Origin: Cognatiluteimonas sedimenti
Lineage (GTDB): Bacteria > Pseudomonadota > Gammaproteobacteria > Xanthomonadales > Xanthomonadaceae
Reading direction: 5' to 3'
DNA: 64,000 nucleotides
Assembly: GCF_022808325.1 (NCBI RefSeq)
Contig: NZ_JALGCL010000001.1
Span: 663,780 to 727,779, forward strand
Part shown: positions 33,579 through 42,758 of the stretch, in pieces
How positions within the stretch are numbered: position 1 is the stretch's first letter
Layout of the letters: each line of letters starts with the position of its first letter
The notes under the pieces: generated by a model
Told to the model about the DNA's origin: nothing
What the model saw: only the letters and a program-made list of their open reading frames with translations
The model's database searches: none
Program-made: the position numbers and the translations under genes

Positions 33579-33655
33579 GCCTTCCGGTACGCGGTGCCCG
33601 CCCAAGTCGCTCCCCGATACACGCTTGGTTGGTCGGGCACCGCGTACCGGAAGGC
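33579..33655. repeat. Palindrome with 22-bp perfect arms after bdhA
   Basis: The arms 33579-33600 and 33634-33655 (gccttccggtacgcggtg and beyond) are perfect reverse complements around a 33-base spacer. Size and spacing match the element at 3393-3473 but the sequence differs. It may be a second REP-type family or a transcript hairpin between bdhA and the response regulator. Confidence 0.75.
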
Positions 33656-33699
33656 ATCACAATTCCGGAGAACAGTATTTCCCGTCATTCACCGAACCC

Positions 33700-34359
33700 A
33701 TGCCCAGCCTGCTGATCGCCGACGACCACCCGCTGTTCCGCGCCGCCTTGCGCGGCGCCGCCGCCGATGCCGTCGCCGACCTGCAGGTGCAGGAAGCCGA
33801 CTCGCTCGACAGTGTGCTCGCCGCGCTCGACGCCGAACCCGGCATCGACCTGGTGCTGCTGGACCTGCACATGCCGGGCAACCACGGGCTGGCCGGACTG
33901 GCCGCGATCCGCGCGCAGCATCCGGGCGTTGCGGTAGTGGTGGTGTCGGCGAACGACGATCCGCGCGTGATCCGGCGAGCGCTGGATCATGGTGCCGCCG
34001 GCTACCTGCCCAAGAGCACCGGGCTGGAAGACCTACGCGAGGCGATCCGCGCCGTGTTGGGATTGCAGCAATGGCTGCCGCCGTCGCTGCGAAATGCCGT
34101 GGGTGGCGCAAAGTCGCTGCCCGGAGATGCCGAGCTCGCGGCGCGCCTGGCCAGCCTGTCGCCGCAGCAGTTCCGGGTACTGGCGCTGGTGGCCGAAGGG
34201 TTGCTCAACAAGCAGATTGCCGACCGGCTCGGCGTGCAGGAGCGGACGGTCAAGGCGCACCTGACGGCGATCTTCGAGCGGCTGGGGGTGCGGAACCGCA
34301 CCCAGGCCAGCGTGGTGTTGCGGGAGCTGGAACTGAGCGATCCCTCGCGTCAGGCGTAG
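33700..34359 (+). CDS. NarL/LuxR-family response regulator, CrbR/ErdR-like
   Basis: A 219-residue regulator: receiver domain with the DD pair (IADDHPLF) and phospho-acceptor Asp55 (VLLDLHMPG), then a LuxR-type HTH at about 150-210 (LSPQQFRVLALVAEGLLNKQ, VKAHLTAIFERLGV). The ATG at 33700 starts the receiver exactly. A hybrid kinase with a solute-symporter-like sensor lies two genes away. In Vibrio and Pseudomonas such a pair (CrbS-CrbR, MxtR-ErdR) controls acetyl-CoA synthetase and acetate use. The pairing here is inferred from domain types and proximity. Confidence 0.82.
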   Translation: MPSLLIADDHPLFRAALRGAAADAVADLQVQEADSLDSVLAALDAEPGIDLVLLDLHMPGNHGLAGLAAIRAQHPGVAVVVVSANDDPRVIRRALDHGAAGYLPKSTGLEDLREAIRAVLGLQQWLPPSLRNAVGGAKSLPGDAELAARLASLSPQQFRVLALVAEGLLNKQIADRLGVQERTVKAHLTAIFERLGVRNRTQASVVLRELELSDPSRQA

Positions 34360-34381
34360 TCGCATGCGTGCCACGGCTGGC

Positions 34382-34387
34382 TAGAAT
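34382..34387 (+). promoter_or_regulatory. Possible -10 box of the deacetylase gene
   Basis: TAGAAT 27 bases before the ATG at 34415, in the same ctagaatcgg context seen before cysteine dioxygenase. The -35 is not recognisable. Confidence 0.3.
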
Positions 34388-34414
34388 CGGCCGCAATCCA
34401 TTTCCGGAGTCGCC

Positions 34415-35503
34415 ATGAAAGTCGTCCATTCGCCGCTGCACCGGCGCCACGACGGCGGCATGGAACTGCATCGCAGCAAGCTCGTGCCCTGCTTCGAGTC
34501 GCGGGCGCGGGCCGAGGACATCCGCGAGGCACTGGCTGACGCCGGGCACGCGCTGGTCGCACCGCGCGCGTTCGCCATCGACAGCTTGCTGGGCGTGCAC
34601 GATGCCGATTTCGTGGAGTTCCTGCGGACGGCCTGGGCGCGCTGGCAGGAAGACGGCCGCGACGGCTTCATGCTGCCCAGCGGCTTTCCCGCGCGCGGCA
34701 TGCGCCGCGACCGCGTACCGGCAGGCATCCACGGCGCGATGGGGCATTACGCGTTCGACGCCGGCACCCCAATCGTCGCCGGCACTTGGGACGCGGCCAT
34801 GGCCGCGGCACAGTGCGCGATGACCGCCGCGGCGCTGGTGGCCGAGGGCGAAGGCGCGGCCTATGCCCTGTGCCGCCCGCCAGGGCACCACGCGGGGCGC
34901 GGCACCTACGGCGGCTACTGCTTCCTCAACAATGCCGCGCTCGCCGCGCAACTGTTGCGTGAACGCGGATCGCGCAAGGTCGGGCTGCTGGACGTGGATT
35001 ACCACCACGGCAACGGCACCCAGGATATCTTCTGGACCCGCGACGACGTCCTGTTCGTCTCCATCCATGGCACCCCGGACACCGAGTATCCGTACTTCCT
35101 CGGTTATGCCGACGAGCGTGGCGCCGGCGCCGGCGAAGGCTTCACCCTCAACCTGCCCCTGCCGCGCGACACCGGCTGGGACGATTACGCACAGGCGCTG
35201 GATACCGCCCTGCAGGCGATCCACGCCTACGGTGCCGACGCCCTGGTGGTGTCGCTCGGCGTGGACACCTTCGAAGGCGACCCGATCAGTGCGTTCCGCC
35301 TCGGCGCCGAACGCTTCCCGCAACTTGGCGCGCGCTTGGCAGCGCTGAATTTGCCCACCGTGCTGGTACAGGAAGGCGGCTATGCGGTGAAGGAGCTCGG
35401 CAGCAACGTGGCCGGCGTGCTGCAGGCGTTCAGCGCACCGACCTGGCGGCCAGCAGCCGGTCCAGCACGGACTTCAGCGCCAGCGGCTTCAACGGCTTCA
35501 TGA
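34415..35503 (+). CDS. Histone deacetylase-superfamily amidohydrolase (acetylpolyamine aminohydrolase type)
   Basis: A 362-residue zinc deacetylase. It has RPPGHHAGRGTYGGYCFLNN (catalytic His pair), DVDYHHGNGTQDIF (metal ligands), SIHGTPDTEYPYFLG and a C-terminal QEGGYAVKELG. The form is that of bacterial acetylpolyamine amidohydrolases (HDAC10/AphA-like), which release acetate from acetylated polyamines or other acylated amines. The last 74 bases overlap convergently with the sensor kinase gene, and the tail after about residue 345 (Ala/Pro/Ser/Thr) looks like read-through of that overlap. Substrate unproven. Confidence 0.87.
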   Translation: MKVVHSPLHRRHDGGMELHRSKLVPCFESRARAEDIREALADAGHALVAPRAFAIDSLLGVHDADFVEFLRTAWARWQEDGRDGFMLPSGFPARGMRRDRVPAGIHGAMGHYAFDAGTPIVAGTWDAAMAAAQCAMTAAALVAEGEGAAYALCRPPGHHAGRGTYGGYCFLNNAALAAQLLRERGSRKVGLLDVDYHHGNGTQDIFWTRDDVLFVSIHGTPDTEYPYFLGYADERGAGAGEGFTLNLPLPRDTGWDDYAQALDTALQAIHAYGADALVVSLGVDTFEGDPISAFRLGAERFPQLGARLAALNLPTVLVQEGGYAVKELGSNVAGVLQAFSAPTWRPAAGPARTSAPAASTAS

Positions 35504-38500
35504 GCAGGGGCAGCCCGGCTTCGTGCACTGCGGCCCGCACCTCGATGCCTGCGTCCGCGCTGAGGATCACCGCGGGCCGCGCACCGAACTCGCCTGCCAG
35601 TCGGGAATGCAGGCGCACGCCGGTATCGCCGTCGTCGAGGTGATAGTCGAACAGCCATAGATCGACCGGCGCGTCTTGCAGGTGTCGCCGCGCACCTTCG
35701 CCGCCGCTGGCGTCGACCACGACGCATCCCATGCCCTCCAGCAACTGCCCCAGGCCGGCCCGCGCGGGCGCCTCGTTGTCCACCACCAGCACCCGCGTTC
35801 CCGCCAGGCCCTGCCGCGTCCCCGCGACCGGTTGCGGCGCGGGATCGGCGCAGCGCGCGGCGCGCGGCAACGTCAGCGCAAAGACCGTGCCGGTTCCGGG
35901 GCGGCTGTCCAGCCCGATGCGCGCATCCAGCAACCGCGCCATGCGATCGGCGATCGCCAGCCCCAGGCCCAGTCCCTGCCCTGCCGCGCCTTCGCCGCGG
36001 CGGAACTCTTCGAACAGCGATGCCTGCACCTGCGGGTCGATGCCGGGGCCGGTGTCGTGCACCTCGATGCGCACCGCGTCGCCCGCGCGGCGCACGCCCA
36101 GCAGCACGCGGCCACTGGCGGTGTAGCGCACCGCATTGGCGAGGAAGTTCTGCAGCACGCGCCGCAGCAGCTGCGGGTCGCTGTGCACCCACGCGCGCGT
36201 GGGCACGTAGTCGAACTTCAAACCTGCTTCGGCCGCCAGCACGCGGAACTCCGACGCCAGCGGCTCCAGCACGTCGGCCAGCGCGAAGTCGCGCGGTTGC
36301 GGGTCGAGCCCGCCCGCTTCCAGCCGCGACAGGTCCAGCAGGTCGGTCAGCAGGCCGGTCGTGGAATCCAGCGCGCCGCGCACCTGGCGCACGGACTCGC
36401 GCGCGCTCTCGGGCACCTGCCCGGCGAGCGCGTCGGTGAACAGGTGCGCGGCGTGCAGCGGCTGCAGCAGGTCGTGGCCGATCGCGGCCAGGAAGCGGCC
36501 CTTGGCGTCGTTGGCGCGCTCGGCTTCGCGGCGCGCGGCTTCGGCGGCAGCGGTGCGTTCCTCGACGCGCTGCTCGAGCGTCTGCTTGGCCTGCAGCAAC
36601 TCGGCCTCGGTGCTGCGGAACGCGGTGACGTCGGTGAAGGTGGCGACGAAGCCGCCGCCGGGCATCGGGTTGCCGCGGATTTCGACGATGCTGCCGTCCG
36701 GGAACACGCGCTCGGTGAGGTGCGCGGTGCCGGCGCGCATGTGCGACAAACGCCGTTGCAGGGCGTGTTCGATGTCGCCCTGCGGCGGCATGCGCTGCAG
36801 GGCGTGCCGGGCCAGGTCGGCGATCGGCATACCGACCTTGAGCATCGCCTCGGGGTAGCCGAACAGTTCGGCGTAGCGGCGGTTCCAGGCCACCAGCCGC
36901 AATTGCGCATCGACCACGCTGATGCCCTGGCTCATGTTCTCCAGCGCGGCTTCGAGCACGCGCTGGTTGAAGCGCAGGTCGCGCGAGGCCTCGCCGACGA
37001 TCGCCGCGACCGTGTCCAGATGCCCGGTCTCGCGGCGCGCCGCATCCAGCAGCACGCGCGCGGAGGCCGAGCCGAGCACCGCGGCCAGTTCGCGCTCCAC
37101 CTGCGCCTCGGTTCGCGCCGGCACCGCGCCGCTGGCGGGGGCATCGAGCAGCAGCTGGTCGACGCGGTCGCGCGCGAGGAAGCGCAGGCCGGCATCGCGC
37201 AGGGTCTGCGCATCCAGGCCGCGGCGTGCGCGGCGCGGGGCCTCGCGCCGCCACAACGCGACCAGCACTGTCGTCGCGGTGCCGACGAACAGGCTGGCGC
37301 CGACCGCGCGCCCGAGCCGGCTCCAGCCGGTGAGCCCGAACAGGCCGTCCGATGACAGCCACGCCCAGCCCAACGGCCCCTGCCGCAGCCACTCCGGGGC
37401 GATGCCGCGCAGGTCCAGCGCCATCGGCAGCAGCAGCACCCAGCTCCACACCGCGAACCCGGCCAGCACGCCCGCGACCGCCGCGCGCGGCGGCGTCTGC
37501 GGCCGCCACACCGCGAACGCCAGCGCCGGCACCAGCGTCGCCAGTGCCGAGAACGACACCGCGCCGACGTCGGCCAGCGCCTCGCTGCCGGCCACCACGC
37601 GGCTGTACACCCAAGCCAGCAGCATGATCGCGACGATGCCGACGCGCCGCAGCGTGAGCACGCTGCCGCGCAGGTCGCTGCCGTCGTTGCGCGCCCACGC
37701 GCCGCGCAGCAGGCCCGGCGCGAACCAGTGGTTGCCGATCATCAGGCTCAGCGTCAGCGTGCTGACGACCACCATGCCGGTGGCCGCGCTCAGCCCGCCG
37801 AGGAATGCGAACAGCGCCAGCCCGTGCTGCCCCTGCGACAGCGGCAGCGCCAGCACGTACAGGTCCGAGGGCACGCGGCCGCCCAGCAGCGCTTCGCCCG
37901 CGCGCGCCAGCGGCAGCACCGGCAGCGCGATCAGCAGCAGGTACAGCGGAAACAGCCAGCGCGCGGTGCGCACGTGCCGTTCGTCGCGGCATTCCACCAC
38001 GGCGATGTGGAACTGGTGCGGCAGGATGAACATCGCGAACGCGCCCAGCAGCATCAGCGGCGCGAAGCCACCGCCGGCGGACGGCGGCGTCGGCGGCGTT
38101 GCGGCCACTTCCGGCAAGGCGTCCAGCCCGAACCAGACGAAGGCGGCCAGCGCCAGCATCGCCGCCAGCTTGAACAGGGATTCCACCGCCATCGCCAGCA
38201 CCAGCCCGCGGTTGTGCTCGGCGGCGCTGGCGCGGCGGGTGCCGAACAGCATCGCGAACGCGGCCATCGCCAGCGCCACGTAGAGGGCGCTGTCCTGCCA
38301 CGCCGGCGGCGTCTCGCTGCCGGCGCGGGTGGTGAGCATCGCGAAGCTCATCGCCATCGCCTTGAGCTGCAGCGCGATGTACGGGATCAGGCCGAGCGCG
38401 GCGACCAGGGTGACGGTGGCGGCCAGCCACGCGTCCTTGCCCAGGCGGGTGGCGATCAGGTCGGCGATCGAGGTGGCGTTGGTCTCGCGCGCCAGCTGCA

Positions 38501-38765
38501 CCAGCCGCACCATGAAGGCCGCCGCCAGCGCGTACAGCACGATCGCGCCGAGGAAGGTCGGCGGCAGCGGCCAGCCGTGGCGCGCGGCCTGCGTCACCGT
38601 GCCGTAGAAGGTCCACGAGGTGCAGTGCACCGCCAGCGACAGCGCATAGACGTGGCGCCAGTGCGCGGCCAGCGCCTGCGGCCGGCGCTCGCCGTAGAGG
38701 CCGGCGGCAAACAGCAGCCCGAGCCACAGCGTTGCCGCGGCCACGACCACGGCAACGCTCAGCAT
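35430..38765 (-). CDS. Hybrid sensor histidine kinase with solute-symporter-like sensor, CrbS-like
   Basis: An 1111-residue protein. An N-terminal Na+/solute symporter-like membrane region (about 13 helices, residues 1-490) is followed by a linker and PAS domain (SQGISVVDAQLRLVAWNRRY near 595). Then come a coiled segment, a HisKA domain with the phospho-His in IGHDLLQPLHAAH, and HATPase (NAVRYTASGR; DTGPGID; GQGLGLGLAI). A C-terminal receiver has its Asp in LWLFDYHLDD. This layout is that of CrbS/MxtR, which responds to acetate or related metabolites. With the LuxR-type regulator nearby it probably controls acetyl-CoA metabolism; the signal is not shown by sequence. Confidence 0.88.
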   Translation of the reverse strand: MLSVAVVVAAATLWLGLLFAAGLYGERRPQALAAHWRHVYALSLAVHCTSWTFYGTVTQAARHGWPLPPTFLGAIVLYALAAAFMVRLVQLARETNATSIADLIATRLGKDAWLAATVTLVAALGLIPYIALQLKAMAMSFAMLTTRAGSETPPAWQDSALYVALAMAAFAMLFGTRRASAAEHNRGLVLAMAVESLFKLAAMLALAAFVWFGLDALPEVAATPPTPPSAGGGFAPLMLLGAFAMFILPHQFHIAVVECRDERHVRTARWLFPLYLLLIALPVLPLARAGEALLGGRVPSDLYVLALPLSQGQHGLALFAFLGGLSAATGMVVVSTLTLSLMIGNHWFAPGLLRGAWARNDGSDLRGSVLTLRRVGIVAIMLLAWVYSRVVAGSEALADVGAVSFSALATLVPALAFAVWRPQTPPRAAVAGVLAGFAVWSWVLLLPMALDLRGIAPEWLRQGPLGWAWLSSDGLFGLTGWSRLGRAVGASLFVGTATTVLVALWRREAPRRARRGLDAQTLRDAGLRFLARDRVDQLLLDAPASGAVPARTEAQVERELAAVLGSASARVLLDAARRETGHLDTVAAIVGEASRDLRFNQRVLEAALENMSQGISVVDAQLRLVAWNRRYAELFGYPEAMLKVGMPIADLARHALQRMPPQGDIEHALQRRLSHMRAGTAHLTERVFPDGSIVEIRGNPMPGGGFVATFTDVTAFRSTEAELLQAKQTLEQRVEERTAAAEAARREAERANDAKGRFLAAIGHDLLQPLHAAHLFTDALAGQVPESARESVRQVRGALDSTTGLLTDLLDLSRLEAGGLDPQPRDFALADVLEPLASEFRVLAAEAGLKFDYVPTRAWVHSDPQLLRRVLQNFLANAVRYTASGRVLLGVRRAGDAVRIEVHDTGPGIDPQVQASLFEEFRRGEGAAGQGLGLGLAIADRMARLLDARIGLDSRPGTGTVFALTLPRAARCADPAPQPVAGTRQGLAGTRVLVVDNEAPARAGLGQLLEGMGCVVVDASGGEGARRHLQDAPVDLWLFDYHLDDGDTGVRLHSRLAGEFGARPAVILSADAGIEVRAAVHEAGLPLLMKPLKPLALKSVLDRLLAARSVR

Positions 38766-38894
38766 CGTGCCGCCTTCAGGCCTGCGGTCGGCAGGTAAGT
38801 CGCGTGGCGTCGGTCAGGGATGCGCATTCGCGGCGAGCATAACGCGACGGCGGGCCGAAGCCCGCCGTCGTCCGGTCCGCCGATGCACGGCGGC

Positions 38895-41138
38895 TCAGAA
38901 GTCGTAGCGGACGCTCAGCGAGTACTGGCGCGGCGGGCCGTAAAATCCCGTCAGCACGCCGAGGGCTGCGTTGAGGTTGTAGCCGGTGGTGCGGTATTCC
39001 TTGTCCGTCAGGTTGGTGCCCTGCAGGCGCACCGTCCAGGGACCGCCGGTGTGCCAGGTCACGCCTGCGTTGAGCAGGCCGTAGCCGTCCTGGGTGATCG
39101 GCTGGGCCCCGGTGCGCACGATCTCGGTGGTCGCCACCACGTCCGACTGGTAGCTGTAGCCCAGCCAGGCCGCCACGTCGCCGCCACTCGCCAGCTCGGT
39201 GCGGTAGGTGAGGTTCAGCGCGCCGGAGAAATCCGGGGCGTTGGTGAACTCCTGCTCGTCGGCGATGTTGACGCCCGCGTAAATGAACTCGTCGTACTTC
39301 GCGTTGAGCCAGGCCAGGTTGCCCGACACCATCCAGTTCGCCGTCGGCAGCCACTGGTACTCGACTTCCAGCCCGTCCACGGTGCCGGACCCGGCATTGG
39401 TGAAATCGCCGAAGAACGCGTCGTCGCTGCCGTCGCCGTTGCTGTCGTAGGCGGTGAACACCGACAGCTGGATGTCCTTGTACTTGTTGTGGAAGGCCGA
39501 CAGGTTGAGGAACAGCGACTGGTCGAGCAAGCCCATCTTGGTGCCGATCTCGTAGCTGTCCACGGACTCGTCGCTGAACGGCTCGGCCGAACGCGGCACC
39601 GCGGTCGCCTGGGCGCGGATGTTGTAGCCGCCCGACTTGAAGCCGCGCGACGCCGAGGCGTACACCATCACGTCCGGGGTCAGCTGGTAATCGAGCGCAA
39701 CCTTGGGCGAGACGTTCTTGAAGTTGATGGTCTTGTCGAAGTTGGCGGCGACGGTCGTCGGCACGGTATAGGTCGCGTCGGTGTAGCCGCGGTTGAGCAC
39801 CACCGCGTGCTTGTCCTCGTCGGTGTAGCGCGCGCCGAGGTCGAGCGACAGCTTGTCGGTGAGGTCGAAGGTCCAGTCCGCGTACGCCGCGATGCTCTTG
39901 GTGTACACCGTGCCCTGGGTGTCGCCGAAGAGGAAGTTGAAGAAGTTGTTGAGCACCTGGCCACCAGCCTCGCCGTCGAAGGCGTAGATGCCCATGACGC
40001 CGCGCGAGCGGCCGCCGGCGTCATAGTTCGCCTGCACTTCGTGGCTGGTCTGCTCGTCCGAGTAGAACGCCTTCACGTCGGCGATCTTGTCCTGGAGCGT
40101 GTCGAAGTCGATGTTGGTCTCCGTATCGGACTGGCGCGTGGCGAACACGTACTTCAGCGCCCAGTCGGCGTTGGCGCGCCAGTTCACGGTGGCCGAGGCG
40201 CCGGACATGGAGGTGTCGTTGACGTTGGGCATGCCGTTGCGCACGTCGTAGCGGCTGTCGAGCGGCAGCGCCGTCGGCACGAACTTGTTCGGGCCCAGCA
40301 TCTTCGCGCCGCGCACGCCGGACTGGTCGTCCATCCAGTCGAATGCGATCTGCACGTCCACGTTGTCGCTGAGGTAGGCGCCGATCTGGCCGCGCGCGGT
40401 CAGGATTTCCTTGTCGCTGACCGGCTGGCCGGTGACCACGTTCTCGCCGAAGCCGTCGCGGCTCAGGCTGGCCACCGCAAGCCGGCCACGCAGCGCGCCG
40501 CTACCCAGTGGGCCACCGATCGCGGCCCTGACGTCGGCCTGGTTGTAATTGCCGACGGTGGCTTCCGCGAAGGCCTCGAATTCGGTCGGCAGGCCGTGGG
40601 TGATGTACTTGATGGCGCCGCCGATGGTGTTCTTGCCGTAAAGCGTGCCCTGCGGGCCGCGCAGGACCTCGATGCGGTCCACGTCCAGCACGTCGAGCAG
40701 CGCGCCCTGCGGGCGGGCGATGTAGACGTCGTCGATGTAGATGCCCACGCCCGGGTCCACGCCCCACAGCGGGTCGGACTGGCCGACGCCGCGGATGTAG
40801 GCGGTGACGGTGCTGCTGGAACCGCGCGCAGCGTAGATGGTGAGGTTGGGCACCTGCGCATCGAGGCCGCCAAGGTCCTCGACCCCGAACTGCTCCAGCG
40901 CGTCCGCGGTGAACGCAGTCACGGCGACCGGGACGTCCTGGATGGTTTCCTCGCGCTTGCGGGCGGTCACCTTGACCGTCTCCAGCGTCGAGACCTTTTC
41001 CTTCGCCTTGGCGTCTGGATCCTGCTGCTGCGACGGCGCGTCATCCCCGGCCACCGTGGTCGCCGCGTCCTGCGCCCATGCAGCGGCCGGCAACATCAGG
41101 ATGCAACCGATCGCCAGGCTCAAATGCTTGCGCTTCAT
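38895..41138 (-). CDS. TonB-dependent outer-membrane receptor
   Basis: A 747-residue receptor with a signal peptide (ending PAAAWAQ) and a TonB box region (LETVKVTARKREETI). It has the plug domain (DVPVAVTAFTADALEQFGVE; VLRGPQGTLYGKNTIGGAI) and a 22-strand-type barrel ending in aromatic SVRYDF. It imports a ligand across the outer membrane using TonB energy. The subtype is common for organic substrates rather than a clear siderophore receptor. Neighbouring PHB/3-hydroxybutyrate genes and the divergent GntP permease make a hydroxy-acid or oligomer ligand possible, but this is a guess. A GGGGAGTGAG ribosome site precedes the ATG. Confidence 0.92.
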   Translation of the reverse strand: MKRKHLSLAIGCILMLPAAAWAQDAATTVAGDDAPSQQQDPDAKAKEKVSTLETVKVTARKREETIQDVPVAVTAFTADALEQFGVEDLGGLDAQVPNLTIYAARGSSSTVTAYIRGVGQSDPLWGVDPGVGIYIDDVYIARPQGALLDVLDVDRIEVLRGPQGTLYGKNTIGGAIKYITHGLPTEFEAFAEATVGNYNQADVRAAIGGPLGSGALRGRLAVASLSRDGFGENVVTGQPVSDKEILTARGQIGAYLSDNVDVQIAFDWMDDQSGVRGAKMLGPNKFVPTALPLDSRYDVRNGMPNVNDTSMSGASATVNWRANADWALKYVFATRQSDTETNIDFDTLQDKIADVKAFYSDEQTSHEVQANYDAGGRSRGVMGIYAFDGEAGGQVLNNFFNFLFGDTQGTVYTKSIAAYADWTFDLTDKLSLDLGARYTDEDKHAVVLNRGYTDATYTVPTTVAANFDKTINFKNVSPKVALDYQLTPDVMVYASASRGFKSGGYNIRAQATAVPRSAEPFSDESVDSYEIGTKMGLLDQSLFLNLSAFHNKYKDIQLSVFTAYDSNGDGSDDAFFGDFTNAGSGTVDGLEVEYQWLPTANWMVSGNLAWLNAKYDEFIYAGVNIADEQEFTNAPDFSGALNLTYRTELASGGDVAAWLGYSYQSDVVATTEIVRTGAQPITQDGYGLLNAGVTWHTGGPWTVRLQGTNLTDKEYRTTGYNLNAALGVLTGFYGPPRQYSLSVRYDF

Positions 41139-41311
41139 TTCTCACTCCCCTTGGATGCGACAGGTACGGCATGCGCCGCAGATTGGCGGCAAGCCTAGGG
41201 GCCAAGGCTCGGCGGCGGCATCGTACCTTCGGACAATGGGCCGCCACGGCCGGCTTGCCGACACTCCGGCATCGGGAACGAAGCCCGCGGCGCGGGCGAG
41301 GGATCTGGGGA

Positions 41312-42715
41312 ATGGCGTTCGTGATCGTGCTGGCCGCGCTGTGCTTCCTGATGTATGTCGCCTATCGCGGCCACAGCGTGATCCTGTTCGCGCCGGTGGC
41401 GGCGCTGGGCGCGGTGCTGCTGACGGACCCGGCGCTGGTCGCACCGATGTTCACCGGCCTGTTCATGGACAAGATGGTCGGCTTCCTGAAGCTGTATTTC
41501 CCGGTGTTCCTGCTGGGCGCGGTGTTCGGCAAGGTGATCGAGCTGTCGGGCTTCTCCAAGTCGATCGTGGCCGCGACCATCAAGGTGGTCGGCGCCCAGC
41601 GCGCGATCCTGTCGATCGTGCTGGTGTGCGCGCTGCTGACCTACGGCGGGGTGTCGCTGTTCGTGGTGGTGTTCGCGGTGTATCCGTTCGCGGCCGAACT
41701 GTTCCGCCAGGCCGGCATCCCCAAGCGCCTGATCCCGGGCACGATCGCGCTGGGCGCGTTCACCTTCACCATGGACGCGCTGCCGGGGACGCCGCAGATC
41801 CAGAACATCATCCCGTCCTCGTTCTTCGGCACCAATGCCTGGGCGGCGCCGTGGCTGGGCACGATCGGCGCGGTGTTCATCCTGATCGTCGGCATGGCCT
41901 ACCTCGACTGGCGCCGGCGCGTGGCCCAGCGCAAGGGCGAGGGCTATGGCGACGAAGCGGCGCTGCGCAACGAACCGGCCGCGTTCGCCGGCGGCAAGCT
42001 CGCCAATCCGCTGGTCGCGATCGCGCCGCTGGTGCTGGTGGGCGTGGCCAACAAGCTGCTGACGCTGTGGATCCCGCAGTGGTACGGCCAGAGCCACAGC
42101 TTCGTGCCCGCGGTGATCGGCAACCCGGCGCCGGTGGTGCAGGAAGTGCAGAAGATCGCCGCGATCTGGGCGGTCGAGGGCGCGCTGCTGCTCGGCATCG
42201 CCTGCGTGCTGGCGTTCGCCTGGAAGACGGTCGCGGCCGGGTTCGCCGAAGGCAGCAAGGCGGCGATCGGCGGGGCGCTGCTGGCCGGCATGAACACCGC
42301 GTCCGAGTACGGCTTCGGCGCGGTGATCGCCGCCCTGCCCGGCTTCCTGGTGGTCGCCAACGCGCTGGCCGCGATCCCGGACCCGCTGGTCAACGAGGCG
42401 ATCACGGTGACCGCGCTGGCCGGCATCACCGGTTCGGCCTCCGGCGGCATGGGCATCGCGCTGGCGGCGATGTCGGAGACCTTCATCGCCAACGCGCAGG
42501 CCGCCGGGATCCCGCTGGAAGTCTTCCACCGGATCGCGGCCATGGCATCCGGCGGCATGGACACGCTGCCGCACAACGGCGCGGTGATCACGCTGCTGGC
42601 GGTCACCGGCCTGACCCACCGCCAGGCCTACAAGGACGTGTTCGCCATCACCCTGATCAAGACCCTGGCGGTGTTCGTGGTAATCGGCGTGTTCTACGGC
42701 ACCGGGGTCGTGTAG
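41312..42715 (+). CDS. GntP-family permease
   Basis: A 467-residue inner-membrane symporter of the GntP (gluconate/hydroxy-acid:H+) family with about 12-14 helices. Conserved stretches are VFGKVIELSGFSKSI, GGVSLFVVVFAVYPFA, TFTMDALPGTPQIQN and MASGGMDTLPHNGAVI. Members carry gluconate, fructuronate, serine or, in some bacteria, 3-hydroxybutyrate. The gene neighbourhood makes 3-hydroxybutyrate an attractive but unproven substrate. The ATG at 41312 follows ctgggga; sequence upstream in frame is not GntP-like. It is divergent from the TonB receptor across 173 bases. Confidence 0.88.
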   Translation: MAFVIVLAALCFLMYVAYRGHSVILFAPVAALGAVLLTDPALVAPMFTGLFMDKMVGFLKLYFPVFLLGAVFGKVIELSGFSKSIVAATIKVVGAQRAILSIVLVCALLTYGGVSLFVVVFAVYPFAAELFRQAGIPKRLIPGTIALGAFTFTMDALPGTPQIQNIIPSSFFGTNAWAAPWLGTIGAVFILIVGMAYLDWRRRVAQRKGEGYGDEAALRNEPAAFAGGKLANPLVAIAPLVLVGVANKLLTLWIPQWYGQSHSFVPAVIGNPAPVVQEVQKIAAIWAVEGALLLGIACVLAFAWKTVAAGFAEGSKAAIGGALLAGMNTASEYGFGAVIAALPGFLVVANALAAIPDPLVNEAITVTALAGITGSASGGMGIALAAMSETFIANAQAAGIPLEVFHRIAAMASGGMDTLPHNGAVITLLAVTGLTHRQAYKDVFAITLIKTLAVFVVIGVFYGTGVV

Positions 42716-42758
42716 CCCCGATCCCGGTGCGCTACGCTTCCCGCATGGGGAAGCACGC

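Noticed and set aside
35380-38727. Second long minus-strand frame (1115 codons) overlapping the sensor kinase
   Set aside because: Arg/Ala/Gly-rich shadow frame. The kinase frame shows PAS, HisKA, HATPase and receiver motifs, and this one shows none.
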